Shown in pieces: positions 44,176-52,150 of a DNA stretch of 64,000 nucleotides. This stretch comes from a virus. A program made the translations under genes and the position numbers. Numbering within the stretch: the stretch's first letter is position 1; every line of letters begins with the position of its first letter. The stretch lies in IMG/VR virus record IMGVR_UViG_3300047560_000921, positions 62,001 to 126,000 of that record; one strand, 5' to 3'. The notes below the pieces were generated by a model. That model was given only the letters and a program-made list of their open reading frames with translations, was not told the origin of the DNA and made no database searches.

Positions 44176-45107
44176 TCTAGTGTCTTAATAAAGTCTGTGG
44201 CTAACATTTCAAACCTATGGTCGTTATAAGGTATGTACTGTAGCATTTCTTGCTGAGCCTGTACGTTTAACAACTTCAATGTTTCGTACCCATGATACTT
44301 CTTTCTAGGTTTCAAGAAGAAGTACTTATTATATATGGAATACTTGCTACTTGCAATACTTAATTTACCAACTAGTTTATCTGCTAGCAAATCTTGTACA
44401 ATCGAATCGTTAACATAGGCTTTCATAATCTCAGGGGTGTAACTAAAGAACTCACTGATAACAGGGCGTTGGTTGAGTACACTGTACTTTGGTACACTCA
44501 AGTCATTATTTTCCCTAACATAATAAACCCAATTGTATTCTTGCTTTGGTTCATCAGCTAGCCACGATTTCCAGTTGAATACTTTTTCAAAGAATACTTC
44601 GCCTGTGCCTAGTACGGGAATATCGTCTTGGATTTTGTCTAGTGCCCACAAACATTGTATTTGTGCAAGTTGAATACTTTGATACTTCATACCAATTGGT
44701 ATGTACTCTTTACTACGATAAAACTCAACAATGTCTATCTCTAGGATTTTGTATTCTACGTTGTAGTAGTTACAAAAGTCTATGGCATACTTAATGTCGT
44801 GGTCATTGTATCCGTCCTTGAACCGAATAATAGTGGCACGAACACGTCGCTTTAGTCCTGCCCAAATAAATGCTTGAAGTACAAGTTCGCTGTCAATGCC
44901 GCCACTGAAGAATACATTAAACTTTTGCCCAGGGTATTTGTCTGCAAGCATTTTGCATACGTTAAGGCTTTCTTGTTTAAAATCTCCAACGGGACGGCTT
45001 GGTTTGCCCCAATGCATTTTAAATGTGCTGTAAGGATTCTTACGTAATGCAAAAGGAACGTTGTCGTAAGTCCAATGGAAGTGGTTGTTTTCTGTGTACT
45101 GGATCAT
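44172..45107 (-). CDS. Second asparagine-synthase-like PP-loop enzyme
   Basis: 311 residues. FFSGGIDSELVLQAF (66-80) is the PP-loop, followed by a long strand-helix domain (RFKDGYNDHDIKYAIDFCNY) and PVLGTGEVFFEKV in the region that corresponds to the GEGADE loop. No glutaminase domain. It differs greatly from 39533-40603 outside these motifs, so the two probably form different amide or ester bonds. ATGA overlaps join it to the GNAT-like gene and to the TauD-type gene. Confidence 0.7.
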   Translation of the reverse strand: MIQYTENNHFHWTYDNVPFALRKNPYSTFKMHWGKPSRPVGDFKQESLNVCKMLADKYPGQKFNVFFSGGIDSELVLQAFIWAGLKRRVRATIIRFKDGYNDHDIKYAIDFCNYYNVEYKILEIDIVEFYRSKEYIPIGMKYQSIQLAQIQCLWALDKIQDDIPVLGTGEVFFEKVFNWKSWLADEPKQEYNWVYYVRENNDLSVPKYSVLNQRPVISEFFSYTPEIMKAYVNDSIVQDLLADKLVGKLSIASSKYSIYNKYFFLKPRKKYHGYETLKLLNVQAQQEMLQYIPYNDHRFEMLATDFIKTLE

Positions 45108-45970
45108 TGTGTAAATGGAGGCATCTTATCAAATTCGTGGTCAATGCTGATACGTATAAAACTTCTACGCCCTTCACTGCCTTCTAAGATTTCCATATCT
45201 CCGCGTCTGTGTATTGTAGCCCAATTGTCAAATACTAGCACGTCATTGATTTCCCATTTGTGTTCTAGGAAGTCAGTTGCTTCGATTTGACTAGTGCTTA
45301 ACTCTCTCATGAATTCGTTTGAAAGGCGTAGTTCGCCTTCTTCTTTGTCTATGACTGTTCGTAAGATCCATGCGCCGTCATTGCCAAATGCATTATAACG
45401 TATAAACTCTTCGCCTGTCCATGGATGCTTGTCTAGTGCCGGATACCATTTTTGATTAGTAAAGTTTTTCTGCCAGCTATTGTACAAGAACTTTAAGTTG
45501 TCCAAGTTAATGTTATGCTTGTCCTTTTCAGTCCATTCTCGTCTAATGATACCTAAGTCTGCAACATCAGTGCTACCGCCAGTCATGTTAGTAGGTAAAT
45601 CCTTACAGTACAACAATCGGAATGGGAACGGCTCCAGGCCACGCTCATTGGCAATGTCACAGTGCCATGTAAGGCTCTTGTATAGTCTAGGATAGCTTTT
45701 ATCATCGTATTCTGTATATGCGACACCGTTGCTGGCAACCTTAAAATGTTCTTTAGTATGATTCTGATACATATCCGCAGTCCATGGGCGCCCGAACTTC
45801 TTACTAAATGCAGCCATTTCATCTGCACTTACATCTATGTTTTTAAACACTAAAGCCTTACGACGGTAAATTAATTCACGCAGTTCGATGTCGTCAAAAG
45901 CCATAATCTCGTCGAAGGTACCTTCTACAATGCTACCAACATCTTTTGTTATAGGAGTATGTTTAATCAT
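45104..45970 (-). CDS. TauD/TfdA-family 2OG dioxygenase
   Basis: 288 residues from ATG 45970, directly after the preceding stop; an upstream in-frame ATG would overlap that gene by 77 bp and adds an unrelated leader. Ligands: H103 and D105 in LTWHCDIANE, and the distal His in FDNWATIHRRG near residue 262. RLLYCKDLPTNMTGGSTDVA matches the TauD segment that binds 2OG (T/GG-x-T). The family includes taurine dioxygenase, gamma-butyrobetaine hydroxylase and clavaminate synthase, so both catabolic and biosynthetic roles exist. Confidence 0.8.
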   Translation of the reverse strand: MIKHTPITKDVGSIVEGTFDEIMAFDDIELRELIYRRKALVFKNIDVSADEMAAFSKKFGRPWTADMYQNHTKEHFKVASNGVAYTEYDDKSYPRLYKSLTWHCDIANERGLEPFPFRLLYCKDLPTNMTGGSTDVADLGIIRREWTEKDKHNINLDNLKFLYNSWQKNFTNQKWYPALDKHPWTGEEFIRYNAFGNDGAWILRTVIDKEEGELRLSNEFMRELSTSQIEATDFLEHKWEINDVLVFDNWATIHRRGDMEILEGSEGRRSFIRISIDHEFDKMPPFTQ

Positions 45971-45971
45971 A

Positions 45972-46565
45972 TTAGTAATCGTAAAATCTAGGGTTGTGGG
46001 CAACGTCGAAAATAATGTGCAGTCTATCCGTAGTGCCATTATTTCCACCCCAGTGTTTAGCTCTATTGTTAAAGCGCCACAGTTCGCCAGGTTTACATTT
46101 AATGCTTTCAGTTTCGGTTATGAACTCAACATCAGGATTAGTAGCCAGCACAATATGATACCTATTATGAATAGCAAAATACAGTCCGGGATCAACGTGC
46201 GGGTATATCTTACCGCCAGGCACTAGCTTTGAAACGTATGCTCTACCCAAATGGCCAGCTGGTATTAAAGTCATTGCATGTTCAATTAATTTTCTAACTT
46301 CGGGCAATTGCGTATAGTGTTCTGAGTCTACGATACTAATTGCATGTTGGTCTGCTAGGTCTTTTGCATCCCAGTGTTCCCCTTGATTCCTGCTTAAAAT
46401 TTCCGCAGGAGGATGAATACGCAAATGAATACTTTCGACTTCCTCTAACGCAGGGCTAATGGCTTTCACTTTGGTATGACTAGCAAACCAATCACTGTGT
46501 GCTAATACTTCTTCTAGCGCGGCTGTAACATCTATGTTAGATGCAATGTGGTCAAAATATATCAT
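45972..46565 (-). CDS. Aspartyl/asparaginyl beta-hydroxylase-like oxygenase
   Basis: 197 residues. H123 and D125 in GGKIYPHVDPG, H171 in NRAKHWGGN and R181 in TTDRLHIIFD are the iron and 2OG ligands; CKPGELWRFNN is the expected strand. Complete and probably active. Overlaps the next hydroxylase gene by 4 bp and is followed after 1 nt by the TauD-type gene. Confidence 0.8.
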   Translation of the reverse strand: MIYFDHIASNIDVTAALEEVLAHSDWFASHTKVKAISPALEEVESIHLRIHPPAEILSRNQGEHWDAKDLADQHAISIVDSEHYTQLPEVRKLIEHAMTLIPAGHLGRAYVSKLVPGGKIYPHVDPGLYFAIHNRYHIVLATNPDVEFITETESIKCKPGELWRFNNRAKHWGGNNGTTDRLHIIFDVAHNPRFYDY

Positions 46566-47116
46566 TTGTTGTAAGTAGAAAACACAAGATGCACTCTAGG
46601 TTTGAAACTGGCATTCAATGCAGTGTGCCAAACAGTGCTTACTAATGTATATAGTCTACCTTCCTCTTCCATTCTGTACAAGCCCTTCTCCGTGGCTATA
46701 AAATTATTAGGATTGGTGCTAATAGGGATATGATACCTAACTGCATCGCTGTCCTTGTGCCAACTATAACAAGTCTTTGGCCTTAATAACATAAGCCTAA
46801 TCCTACCAAGTGGCAACGGACTAACTTCTTGTACCTTGTTAATTACTTCTTCCCAATATCTTCCTTTTACATAAGAAGATATGTGAGTATAGTTTTCTTC
46901 TTGGTCTAGCTCTATGTTATTTTGTCTATCGTATAAGCTGCCAACACCGTCATACATTTGTTCTTTTATGGTATCAAATTTGCCGCTGTGACTTAAGGCA
47001 ATTTGATTAGCATCCTTGTGGAAAGGATATTGACGATACAGCACGTCTAGTTCTAGTTTTAACCGTATAGGGTCGAATTTAACGTCTAACTTTTGTACGT
47101 CTAGTGTATCGCTCAT
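46562..47116 (-). CDS. Aspartyl/asparaginyl beta-hydroxylase-like oxygenase, second copy
   Basis: 184 residues. H120 and D122 in CYSWHKDSDA, H164 in TVWHTALNA and R174 in FKPRVHLVFS are present. It shares fold and motif order with 45972-46565 but little other sequence, so the two may hydroxylate different positions. ATGA overlaps on both sides. Confidence 0.75.
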   Translation of the reverse strand: MSDTLDVQKLDVKFDPIRLKLELDVLYRQYPFHKDANQIALSHSGKFDTIKEQMYDGVGSLYDRQNNIELDQEENYTHISSYVKGRYWEEVINKVQEVSPLPLGRIRLMLLRPKTCYSWHKDSDAVRYHIPISTNPNNFIATEKGLYRMEEEGRLYTLVSTVWHTALNASFKPRVHLVFSTYNK

Positions 47117-47709
47117 ATAGTACTCGTATCGCCTTTGTATGTTACATTACTTATGTAACTCTTCTCATCGGCGATGTCCACCGCAAAAGCAATTACTTTA
47201 ACTAATTGACTTACAGACATAATACTGTTAGGCTGTCTAATTTGTGCGTAGGTATAAGTGCTAGTGTCTGTCAAGAAATCTGTTTTAACGTGTCCTGGCT
47301 TTACATTAATGATTTTACACTTGCAGCCAGCAGCCATATTCATTTGATAGCCTGCATCGTCTAATGCTTTCTTGTGTAGTCCGTAAGGGTATACTTTGCC
47401 CATGTGCATACATGCATCTCCTGCTAGACTACTGACATTGACAATCATGTAGTTGGGTTTCTTTTGATGAAAGCCGTACCAACGTTGTAGCAAGTCTACT
47501 TGTGCATACCTAAAGTACGCATTGTTGATAAACAAGTCGCAGTCCAGAGTTTCGTTTATAATACGCTCTTGGTCGTCACCCTTACTGATATCATAGCCAT
47601 TGGATCTACTGAACCCAATAACTTCAATACCTAGGCCTGTATAGTAGTCATATAGCGCCTTACCGATGCCTTTTGTGTGTCCCGTTATTGCTATCTTATT
47701 TGGAGTCAT
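47113..47709 (-). CDS. Short-chain dehydrogenase/reductase
   Basis: 198 residues. ITGHTKGIGKAL is the NAD(P)-binding TGxxxGIG, LFINNAY replaces NNAG, VNVSSLAG provides the catalytic Ser, and YPYGLHKKAL the Tyr-x3-Lys pair; IINVKPGHVKTDF closes the site. Short for the family (about 250), but all catalytic residues are present. Probably reduces or oxidises a carbonyl or hydroxyl in the island's pathway. Confidence 0.85.
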   Translation of the reverse strand: MTPNKIAITGHTKGIGKALYDYYTGLGIEVIGFSRSNGYDISKGDDQERIINETLDCDLFINNAYFRYAQVDLLQRWYGFHQKKPNYMIVNVSSLAGDACMHMGKVYPYGLHKKALDDAGYQMNMAAGCKCKIINVKPGHVKTDFLTDTSTYTYAQIRQPNSIMSVSQLVKVIAFAVDIADEKSYISNVTYKGDTSTI

Positions 47710-48313
47710 TGCATTGCTCGCATGTTATTTCTTTTAAGTATCCGATAAAGTCTAAATCGGAACCAGGTTTGAGTGGCATAGTTGCAACCCATTGGCAACA
47801 TTCTTGTGGCATATATCCGGGCGGCAATGGCCCGCATACACCTAACTTAGTGTCGTGCATTTTAAAGTTGTAGCCACCGTTGGCATTAACTAAGTCTATA
47901 AACTTACTGAAACTTCTTTGTTTGTCTTCCCTGCTAATGAACACGCAATCTAAATTTAAACTGCGGGCAACAGCTATTTGTCTAGGAATCAAATACGCAC
48001 TATTAACGTATCTGTCACTAGGTTCGAACTTCTGTAAATGTGTATGACGATACTTTGGTGGGATGTAAAATCTAGCACTAACTCTAGCTTTACCTGGACC
48101 CCATCTGTCCTGTTGAATTTGCATACCGCTAAAAGCTAAAACCTCACTACCGCGCAAGGCAACAGTGAGGCTGGCAAAGTCTTTAGGCTGGATTCCAACG
48201 TAATTGGCTTTTAGTTCATCATCTCCCAGTTGAATTTCTTCTACTACTTGATTGAACAATGCCAAATACGTTGTGTCTCTGCATAAGTCAGTTACAATTA
48301 CTTGTTCAGCCAT
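47696..48313 (-). CDS. GNAT-like acyltransferase, third in the island
   Basis: 205 residues. LTVALRGSEVLAFSGMQIQQ and KARVSARFYIPPKYRHTHLQ form the GNAT beta-strand 2-4 region; the C terminus has four Cys (VCGPLPPG, QECCQW, EITCEQC) that might bind metal. Overlaps the SDR gene by 14 bp and ThyX by 16 bp, marking it as the promoter-proximal gene of the island. Confidence 0.5.
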   Translation of the reverse strand: MAEQVIVTDLCRDTTYLALFNQVVEEIQLGDDELKANYVGIQPKDFASLTVALRGSEVLAFSGMQIQQDRWGPGKARVSARFYIPPKYRHTHLQKFEPSDRYVNSAYLIPRQIAVARSLNLDCVFISREDKQRSFSKFIDLVNANGGYNFKMHDTKLGVCGPLPPGYMPQECCQWVATMPLKPGSDLDFIGYLKEITCEQCNDSK

Positions 48314-49185
48314 TTCTCAGTGAACTCTCGAATCTCTCGTTGACCCATACCGTACTGCTTGGCAATACCGTTAACATCACGGAAGTCTTCTAGTAGGTTC
48401 AGCCACTTTTCTTCGCTAAGTAGACGTTTAATCAAATCAACCTCCATGCGACTGCATGTTACACTGTGTTGTTCGTAATCTTCGAAGGCCTCGCACACTT
48501 GAGGGAATAGTGCCTTAACCAAGTTGTACATAGCATTGGCAAGTTCTCTAATCTCCCATTGGGCATGAGGATCAGCACGTAGGCGAACCATATGCAAGAA
48601 GTTCTTCATGTTAGCTTTCCAGTATAGCTCGGTATATCCGCCAACTGGTAATACCATACGACTAAGTTCACGGGCAACACCGTCACCGTCTTTACCTAGT
48701 AGGTATTCGTAGTCCTTGAAGCTATTGTTGTAAGCTCTCATGAACGCATGTTGATAGTCCTGACGTTGTGCTGTGTCCCACCCGTCGAACTCTTCGCGTC
48801 CTTGCTTGTTTAATGTGCTTTGTGGTGCAATTTGATTAAGTTCGGGAATGTAAAACTCATCGGTCATTACGCTGTAACGTGCGCTGTATTCGTTAATACT
48901 AGCAGTACGATGACGTACAAGTTGGCGCATAACAAAGATAGGTACCTTAATGTGGAATTTAACTTCGCACATTTCAAACGGTGTAGTGTGCTTGTGACGC
49001 ATCAAGTAACGAATCAAGTTTCTATCATCGCTTACTTGCTTAGTGCCTTCGCCGTAACTTACTCGTGCGGCTTGTACTACTGCCGCATCGTTGCCCATAT
49101 GGTCAACAAGTCCTACAAAGCCATGGTCCAATAAAGGAACATACGTTTTGTCATTTTCAAAATCAATATCACTTCTTAGTGTCAT
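48298..49185 (-). CDS. thyX: Flavin-dependent thymidylate synthase
   Basis: 295 residues from ATG 49185, chosen because GGAG stands 7 nt upstream. Converts dUMP to dTMP with FAD and methylene-tetrahydrofolate. The ThyX signature RHRTASINEYSARYS begins at residue 91. ARVSYGEGTK and HTTPFEMCEVKFHIKVPIF also match. Supplies dTTP for phage replication. It overlaps the first gene of the biosynthetic island, but thymidylate synthesis itself gives no link to it. Confidence 0.95.
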   Translation of the reverse strand: MTLRSDIDFENDKTYVPLLDHGFVGLVDHMGNDAAVVQAARVSYGEGTKQVSDDRNLIRYLMRHKHTTPFEMCEVKFHIKVPIFVMRQLVRHRTASINEYSARYSVMTDEFYIPELNQIAPQSTLNKQGREEFDGWDTAQRQDYQHAFMRAYNNSFKDYEYLLGKDGDGVARELSRMVLPVGGYTELYWKANMKNFLHMVRLRADPHAQWEIRELANAMYNLVKALFPQVCEAFEDYEQHSVTCSRMEVDLIKRLLSEEKWLNLLEDFRDVNGIAKQYGMGQREIREFTEKWLNK

Positions 49186-49495
49186 CTGTGTCTCCGCCGC
49201 CTTCAAAATGTTTTGCTAGCAATGTGCTAACATACTTTTTCATGTGTTTCTTAATCCTAGTCAAGTCCATGGTAATCTCTACGTCGGTAACCATGTCCTT
49301 GGTCTCGATAAGACCTTCTTCTTGTAGTTTGTCTGGTAAGCTGTCTAGCTTTGCTATTTCTTTTCCAGTGAACCTAATAGTTTGTCCAGTAACTAAGTGA
49401 ACTAGCACTTCTTCGATGTACTCGGCAGGTACATGATTCATAACAACATCATCTAGGATGTCGTCAAAGCCACGATCTTTTCTTCTAATAGCCAT
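49169..49495 (-). CDS. Conserved hypothetical protein
   Basis: 108 residues, starting MAIRRKDRGFDDILDDVVMN, acidic-helical, with a central hydrophobic beta pair (VLVHLVTGQTIRFTG) and an Asp/Gly/Lys tail. Overlaps thyX by 17 bp. I recall similar short proteins in T4-like phages; function unknown. Confidence 0.65.
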   Translation of the reverse strand: MAIRRKDRGFDDILDDVVMNHVPAEYIEEVLVHLVTGQTIRFTGKEIAKLDSLPDKLQEEGLIETKDMVTDVEITMDLTRIKKHMKKYVSTLLAKHFEGGGDTDDTKK

Positions 49496-49496
49496 G

Positions 49497-49763
49497 TTAT
49501 TCTTTTATGTGACCTTTTCGAACTAGGTTCTCTTCATACTCTAGTGCCGCTACAATTACTGCCGCCGCTTTTACTAAACTACTGTGAAAATCTTGTCTTG
49601 TAGGTTTAATACCTTTGCGAGTACAGTCTTGTGTTAAGTAATGACTGGCTATTGTCAACCAGTCATTAACCCCATTAACAAGATCATATTCGCTACCTGG
49701 CAAATCTATTTGCCGTTGTCGCTCTATTTTAACTTCTTCTAAAATTTTGTCAAGCAACGACAT
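49497..49763 (-). CDS. Small all-alpha protein, possibly NTP-pyrophosphatase-like
   Basis: 88 residues: VKIERQRQIDLPG, DLVNGVNDWLTIASHYLTQD and SSLVKAAAVIVAALEYEENL. The ER-x-RQ opening and the A-x-x-Y helix resemble short MazG/phage NTP-PPase-like proteins, but the metal-binding EExxE motif is not clear. Overlaps the next gene upstream by 14 bp. Confidence 0.5.
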   Translation of the reverse strand: MSLLDKILEEVKIERQRQIDLPGSEYDLVNGVNDWLTIASHYLTQDCTRKGIKPTRQDFHSSLVKAAAVIVAALEYEENLVRKGHIKE

Positions 49764-50277
49764 TAGATTTTTTAGATGCTTTTTTAGCTTTAGGTGGATC
49801 TAACTCATCCGCCTGTTTGCGTAACTCGCTGGCTTGTTGGTCAAACATATCTGCTTGCCGGCGCAAGTCAGATGCTAGCTTGCCATTATCAAGAACGCCT
49901 TCTGAAGTTACAGGCTCGTCTCCGTTCATTGCGGAAATTTGATTGTTAAGGTCTAACAAACTAATTTCAATGTCTGGGCGTGGTCGCATAACAACTGCAT
50001 CAGTTTTAACTTTCATCATCCAACCTTTTTGGTGCATGGTTGTTAGCATGTTAGTGCCATCGCTAAAGAACTGACGGTTAGCATATTCATAAAAATCCAA
50101 TGCTTCCTGGGCTGTAATAGTTTCAACTGCATCCATTAAGTCGTCGTGGTACTTGTCAGGTAATGCGTCTGTGTCAACGACCAAACAGTTAGTTGGTTCG
50201 TTTGGGATTTGTCTAAAAACAACAAGTGCGCGATGTCCTGTTGCTTTTAATACTCCCACGTGTCTGAGAAATTTCAT
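49750..50277 (-). CDS. Conserved myovirus protein of unknown function
   Basis: 175 residues. MKFLRHVGVLKATGHRALVV, FRQIPNEPTNCLVVDTDALP and NMLTTMHQKGWM are a pattern I recognise from many marine T4-like phages. A C-terminal coiled-coil-like tail (DLRRQADMFDQQASELRKQA) ends in a Lys-rich segment. GGAG lies 7 nt before the ATG. Likely early, as part of the small-gene block. Confidence 0.7.
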   Translation of the reverse strand: MKFLRHVGVLKATGHRALVVFRQIPNEPTNCLVVDTDALPDKYHDDLMDAVETITAQEALDFYEYANRQFFSDGTNMLTTMHQKGWMMKVKTDAVVMRPRPDIEISLLDLNNQISAMNGDEPVTSEGVLDNGKLASDLRRQADMFDQQASELRKQADELDPPKAKKASKKSNVVA

Positions 50278-50289
50278 AGTGGTCTCCGT

Positions 50290-50526
50290 TTATTGCACTT
50301 TGGCATCTGCTGGGACTTCGCCTTGCGATGCTTCTGCTTGTCCAGCGGCCTCTGCTTCAGCGGCCTTTTGTGCTTCTTGTTGTTTAGCTACTTCGCCCAA
50401 GAAAGCGTTAATCTTTTCAAAGCACTCGCCAACGGCTTTTGCTTCTGCGGCACGGAAAGCGCCACGTTGTACAGCCAAATCAATGATTTGAGCCGCTACT
50501 TGAATGTCGGAAATTTGAAGTTCCAT
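50290..50526 (-). CDS. Conserved small phage protein
   Basis: 78 residues; MELQISDIQVAAQIIDLAVQ and RGAFRAAEAKAVGECFEKI form two helices, followed by an Ala/Glu/Gln-rich tail that looks disordered. The N-terminal part is conserved in many phages as far as I recall. GGAG 7 nt before the ATG. Confidence 0.7.
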   Translation of the reverse strand: MELQISDIQVAAQIIDLAVQRGAFRAAEAKAVGECFEKINAFLGEVAKQQEAQKAAEAEAAGQAEASQGEVPADAKVQ

Positions 50527-50539
50527 TTGTTTCTCCTTG

Positions 50540-50800
50540 TTAGTGTGTCTTGCTATTAAAGCTAGCTATAATATTTAGCTCTGATGGAGGCTGTGTCGAT
50601 TGTTCTAACAATTCGCTCCATGCGCTAAGTTGCAGTAAGAAGCTGTCTTCAGCTTCCTGTAGTTCAATTACTGCTTTTCCGTTCAACACAAAAACGGAAA
50701 AAGGCCCTGTGGCATTCAGGGCCAGATAGTCTTTAGCGATCCAGACTATATTGCTGAGATGGTTCTCATCGTGAGCACTTATCGTAAAGCGCCAGCTCAT
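50540..50800 (-). CDS. Small hypothetical protein
   Basis: 86 residues; starts MSWRFTISAHDENHLSNIVW. Predicted beta-alpha-beta. Coupled to the VWA gene by a TAATG overlap, so it may be a partner of the MoxR/VWA module. No family recognised. Confidence 0.6.
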   Translation of the reverse strand: MSWRFTISAHDENHLSNIVWIAKDYLALNATGPFSVFVLNGKAVIELQEAEDSFLLQLSAWSELLEQSTQPPSELNIIASFNSKTH

Positions 50801-52044
50801 TAACCATGTTCATACTGTACCGTTACTCCGAACGGCGCAGTGATGTCTCTGCCAGAATTGATAACCCAAAGGGTATCACAGAAGTCCTTGTCGCCCCATT
50901 CACCGTAGGGATAACCGTCAGTGAACACGACAAGTTGTTTGGGTTCCATGTCTTCTTGTTTCATGTATTCCCAATTGACCATAAAGTCAGTACCACCACC
51001 GCCACCTGGTTGGTATGTACGGATATCGTCACCTTGGTCAGAACTAAAGTTAGCGTCTGCGTGGATAGCAGTGTCGAAACACCACACTCGAATATTCCAA
51101 GCATCGTAATTGTCCATAATGCCCTTAACTTCGCTAAGGAATTCACGAACCATTGCTTCGCTAATAGAACCCGAAGTGTCAATTGCAACGTGTACGTTAA
51201 CTTCTTCACCAGGCAACATGCCGGGCAGTACTGCACCAGTATGCCATGCCTTACGGCTAGGACGAGTAAACGAATAGTCGTTACGGATCATACTTTCCAG
51301 TTGGATACGCAACAGGTCTTTCCAGTTCAACTTAGGTGCAGTAAGTTCTTGGATCATACGTGCAACAGCGGCCGGAACTTTACCAGCACCTGCGGCTTGT
51401 GCCGCTTGCAAAACAGCGTTTTTAATTTCGTCTTGCAAAGCCTTGCGTTCTTCTTCAGACATTTTGCCGCCGCCTGGGACAAGAACTTCAACACCTTGAC
51501 CTTCGCCATCGCCGTCACTATCACCGGAACCAGTCAAGTCCATGTGAACGTCCAAAGGCATTTTAATAGTAACAGCATCTTCCATGAGCTGGTCATAGAC
51601 TTGCTCGGTAGTCATGTCTGCAAACTTACGGTCCAACAGGATGTCAACTTTCTTAATGACATCGCCGATGCGGTCACGTTCCAGTAACAGGTTAATAACG
51701 TAGTCACCTGCCATGTTCCACACTTGAGGATTTCTGTCACCGCGGCGCAACATGTGTTCAAAGACGCAGTGCATAACTTCGTGGCCGATAAGGAACATTA
51801 GTTCGCCATCAGACAGTGCATGAACAAAGTCTCGGTTAATAAACAAGTTGCGACCATCTACAGCCGCAGTGGGCAGTCGGTCAGTGGCATCGATAATCTT
51901 CAGACGAGTTGCAAGGTTGCCGAAGAAAGGATGTTGGAGCAAGAGTTTGACACGTGCCTTGGTAACACGGTCCTTAATTTTTTCCCAAGGAAGATTGCAC
52001 TTAGGAAAAGTTTGCGATGTTTTGTGCTCTGATTGTGTAGCCAT
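50800..52044 (-). CDS. VWA-like metallopeptidase-domain protein (MoxR partner)
   Basis: 414 residues. N-terminal domain with HEVMH (88-92), a zinc-peptidase-like HExxH in variant form, of the DUF2201 type; a Gly/Asp-rich linker (about 170-195); then a VWA domain with MIDAS DTSGS (289-293) and FTDGYPYGEW. Such proteins work with a MoxR ATPase, encoded next to it (52151-53230), as a chaperone- or metal-insertion-like complex. Own promoter at 52074-52102. Proteolytic activity is not certain. Confidence 0.85.
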   Translation of the reverse strand: MATQSEHKTSQTFPKCNLPWEKIKDRVTKARVKLLLQHPFFGNLATRLKIIDATDRLPTAAVDGRNLFINRDFVHALSDGELMFLIGHEVMHCVFEHMLRRGDRNPQVWNMAGDYVINLLLERDRIGDVIKKVDILLDRKFADMTTEQVYDQLMEDAVTIKMPLDVHMDLTGSGDSDGDGEGQGVEVLVPGGGKMSEEERKALQDEIKNAVLQAAQAAGAGKVPAAVARMIQELTAPKLNWKDLLRIQLESMIRNDYSFTRPSRKAWHTGAVLPGMLPGEEVNVHVAIDTSGSISEAMVREFLSEVKGIMDNYDAWNIRVWCFDTAIHADANFSSDQGDDIRTYQPGGGGGTDFMVNWEYMKQEDMEPKQLVVFTDGYPYGEWGDKDFCDTLWVINSGRDITAPFGVTVQYEHG

Positions 52045-52073
52045 TGTATAGTGCTCCTAACTATTTAATATGT

Positions 52074-52102
52074 ATTATACACTAATTCTGAATTAATGTC
52101 AA
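52074..52102 (-). promoter_or_regulatory. Sigma-70 promoter of the VWA gene
   Basis: TTGACA (52097-52102), 17 bp, TATAAT (52074-52079). Lies directly behind the terminator of the MoxR gene. Confidence 0.85.
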
Positions 52103-52107
52103 TATCG

Positions 52108-52139
52108 AAAAAAAGGACGGGCACCGAAGTGCCACGTCC
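52108..52139 (-). terminator. Intrinsic terminator after the MoxR gene
   Basis: On the minus strand GGACG-t-GGCAC-TTCG-GTGCC-CGTCC followed by seven T. A UUCG tetraloop caps a 10-bp stem with one bulge. Separates the MoxR transcript from the VWA promoter. Confidence 0.9.
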
Positions 52140-52150
52140 AGGAGCAACCA

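Noticed and set aside
39533-45107. PP-loop enzymes as true asparagine synthetases
   Set aside because: Both lack the N-terminal glutaminase domain with Cys2 and differ around the GEGADE loop, so housekeeping asparagine synthesis is unlikely.
45971-46048. Longer N terminus for the TauD-type enzyme
   Set aside because: It would overlap the preceding oxygenase gene by 77 bp and adds residues without family similarity; the ATG at 45970 directly follows that gene's stop.
50806-51687. Open frame of 293 codons antisense to the VWA gene
   Set aside because: It lies wholly opposite a gene with clear catalytic motifs, has no promoter or ribosome site, and its translation shows no recognisable domain. 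Similar antisense frames at 52634-53560 and 54963-55871 were rejected for the same reason.
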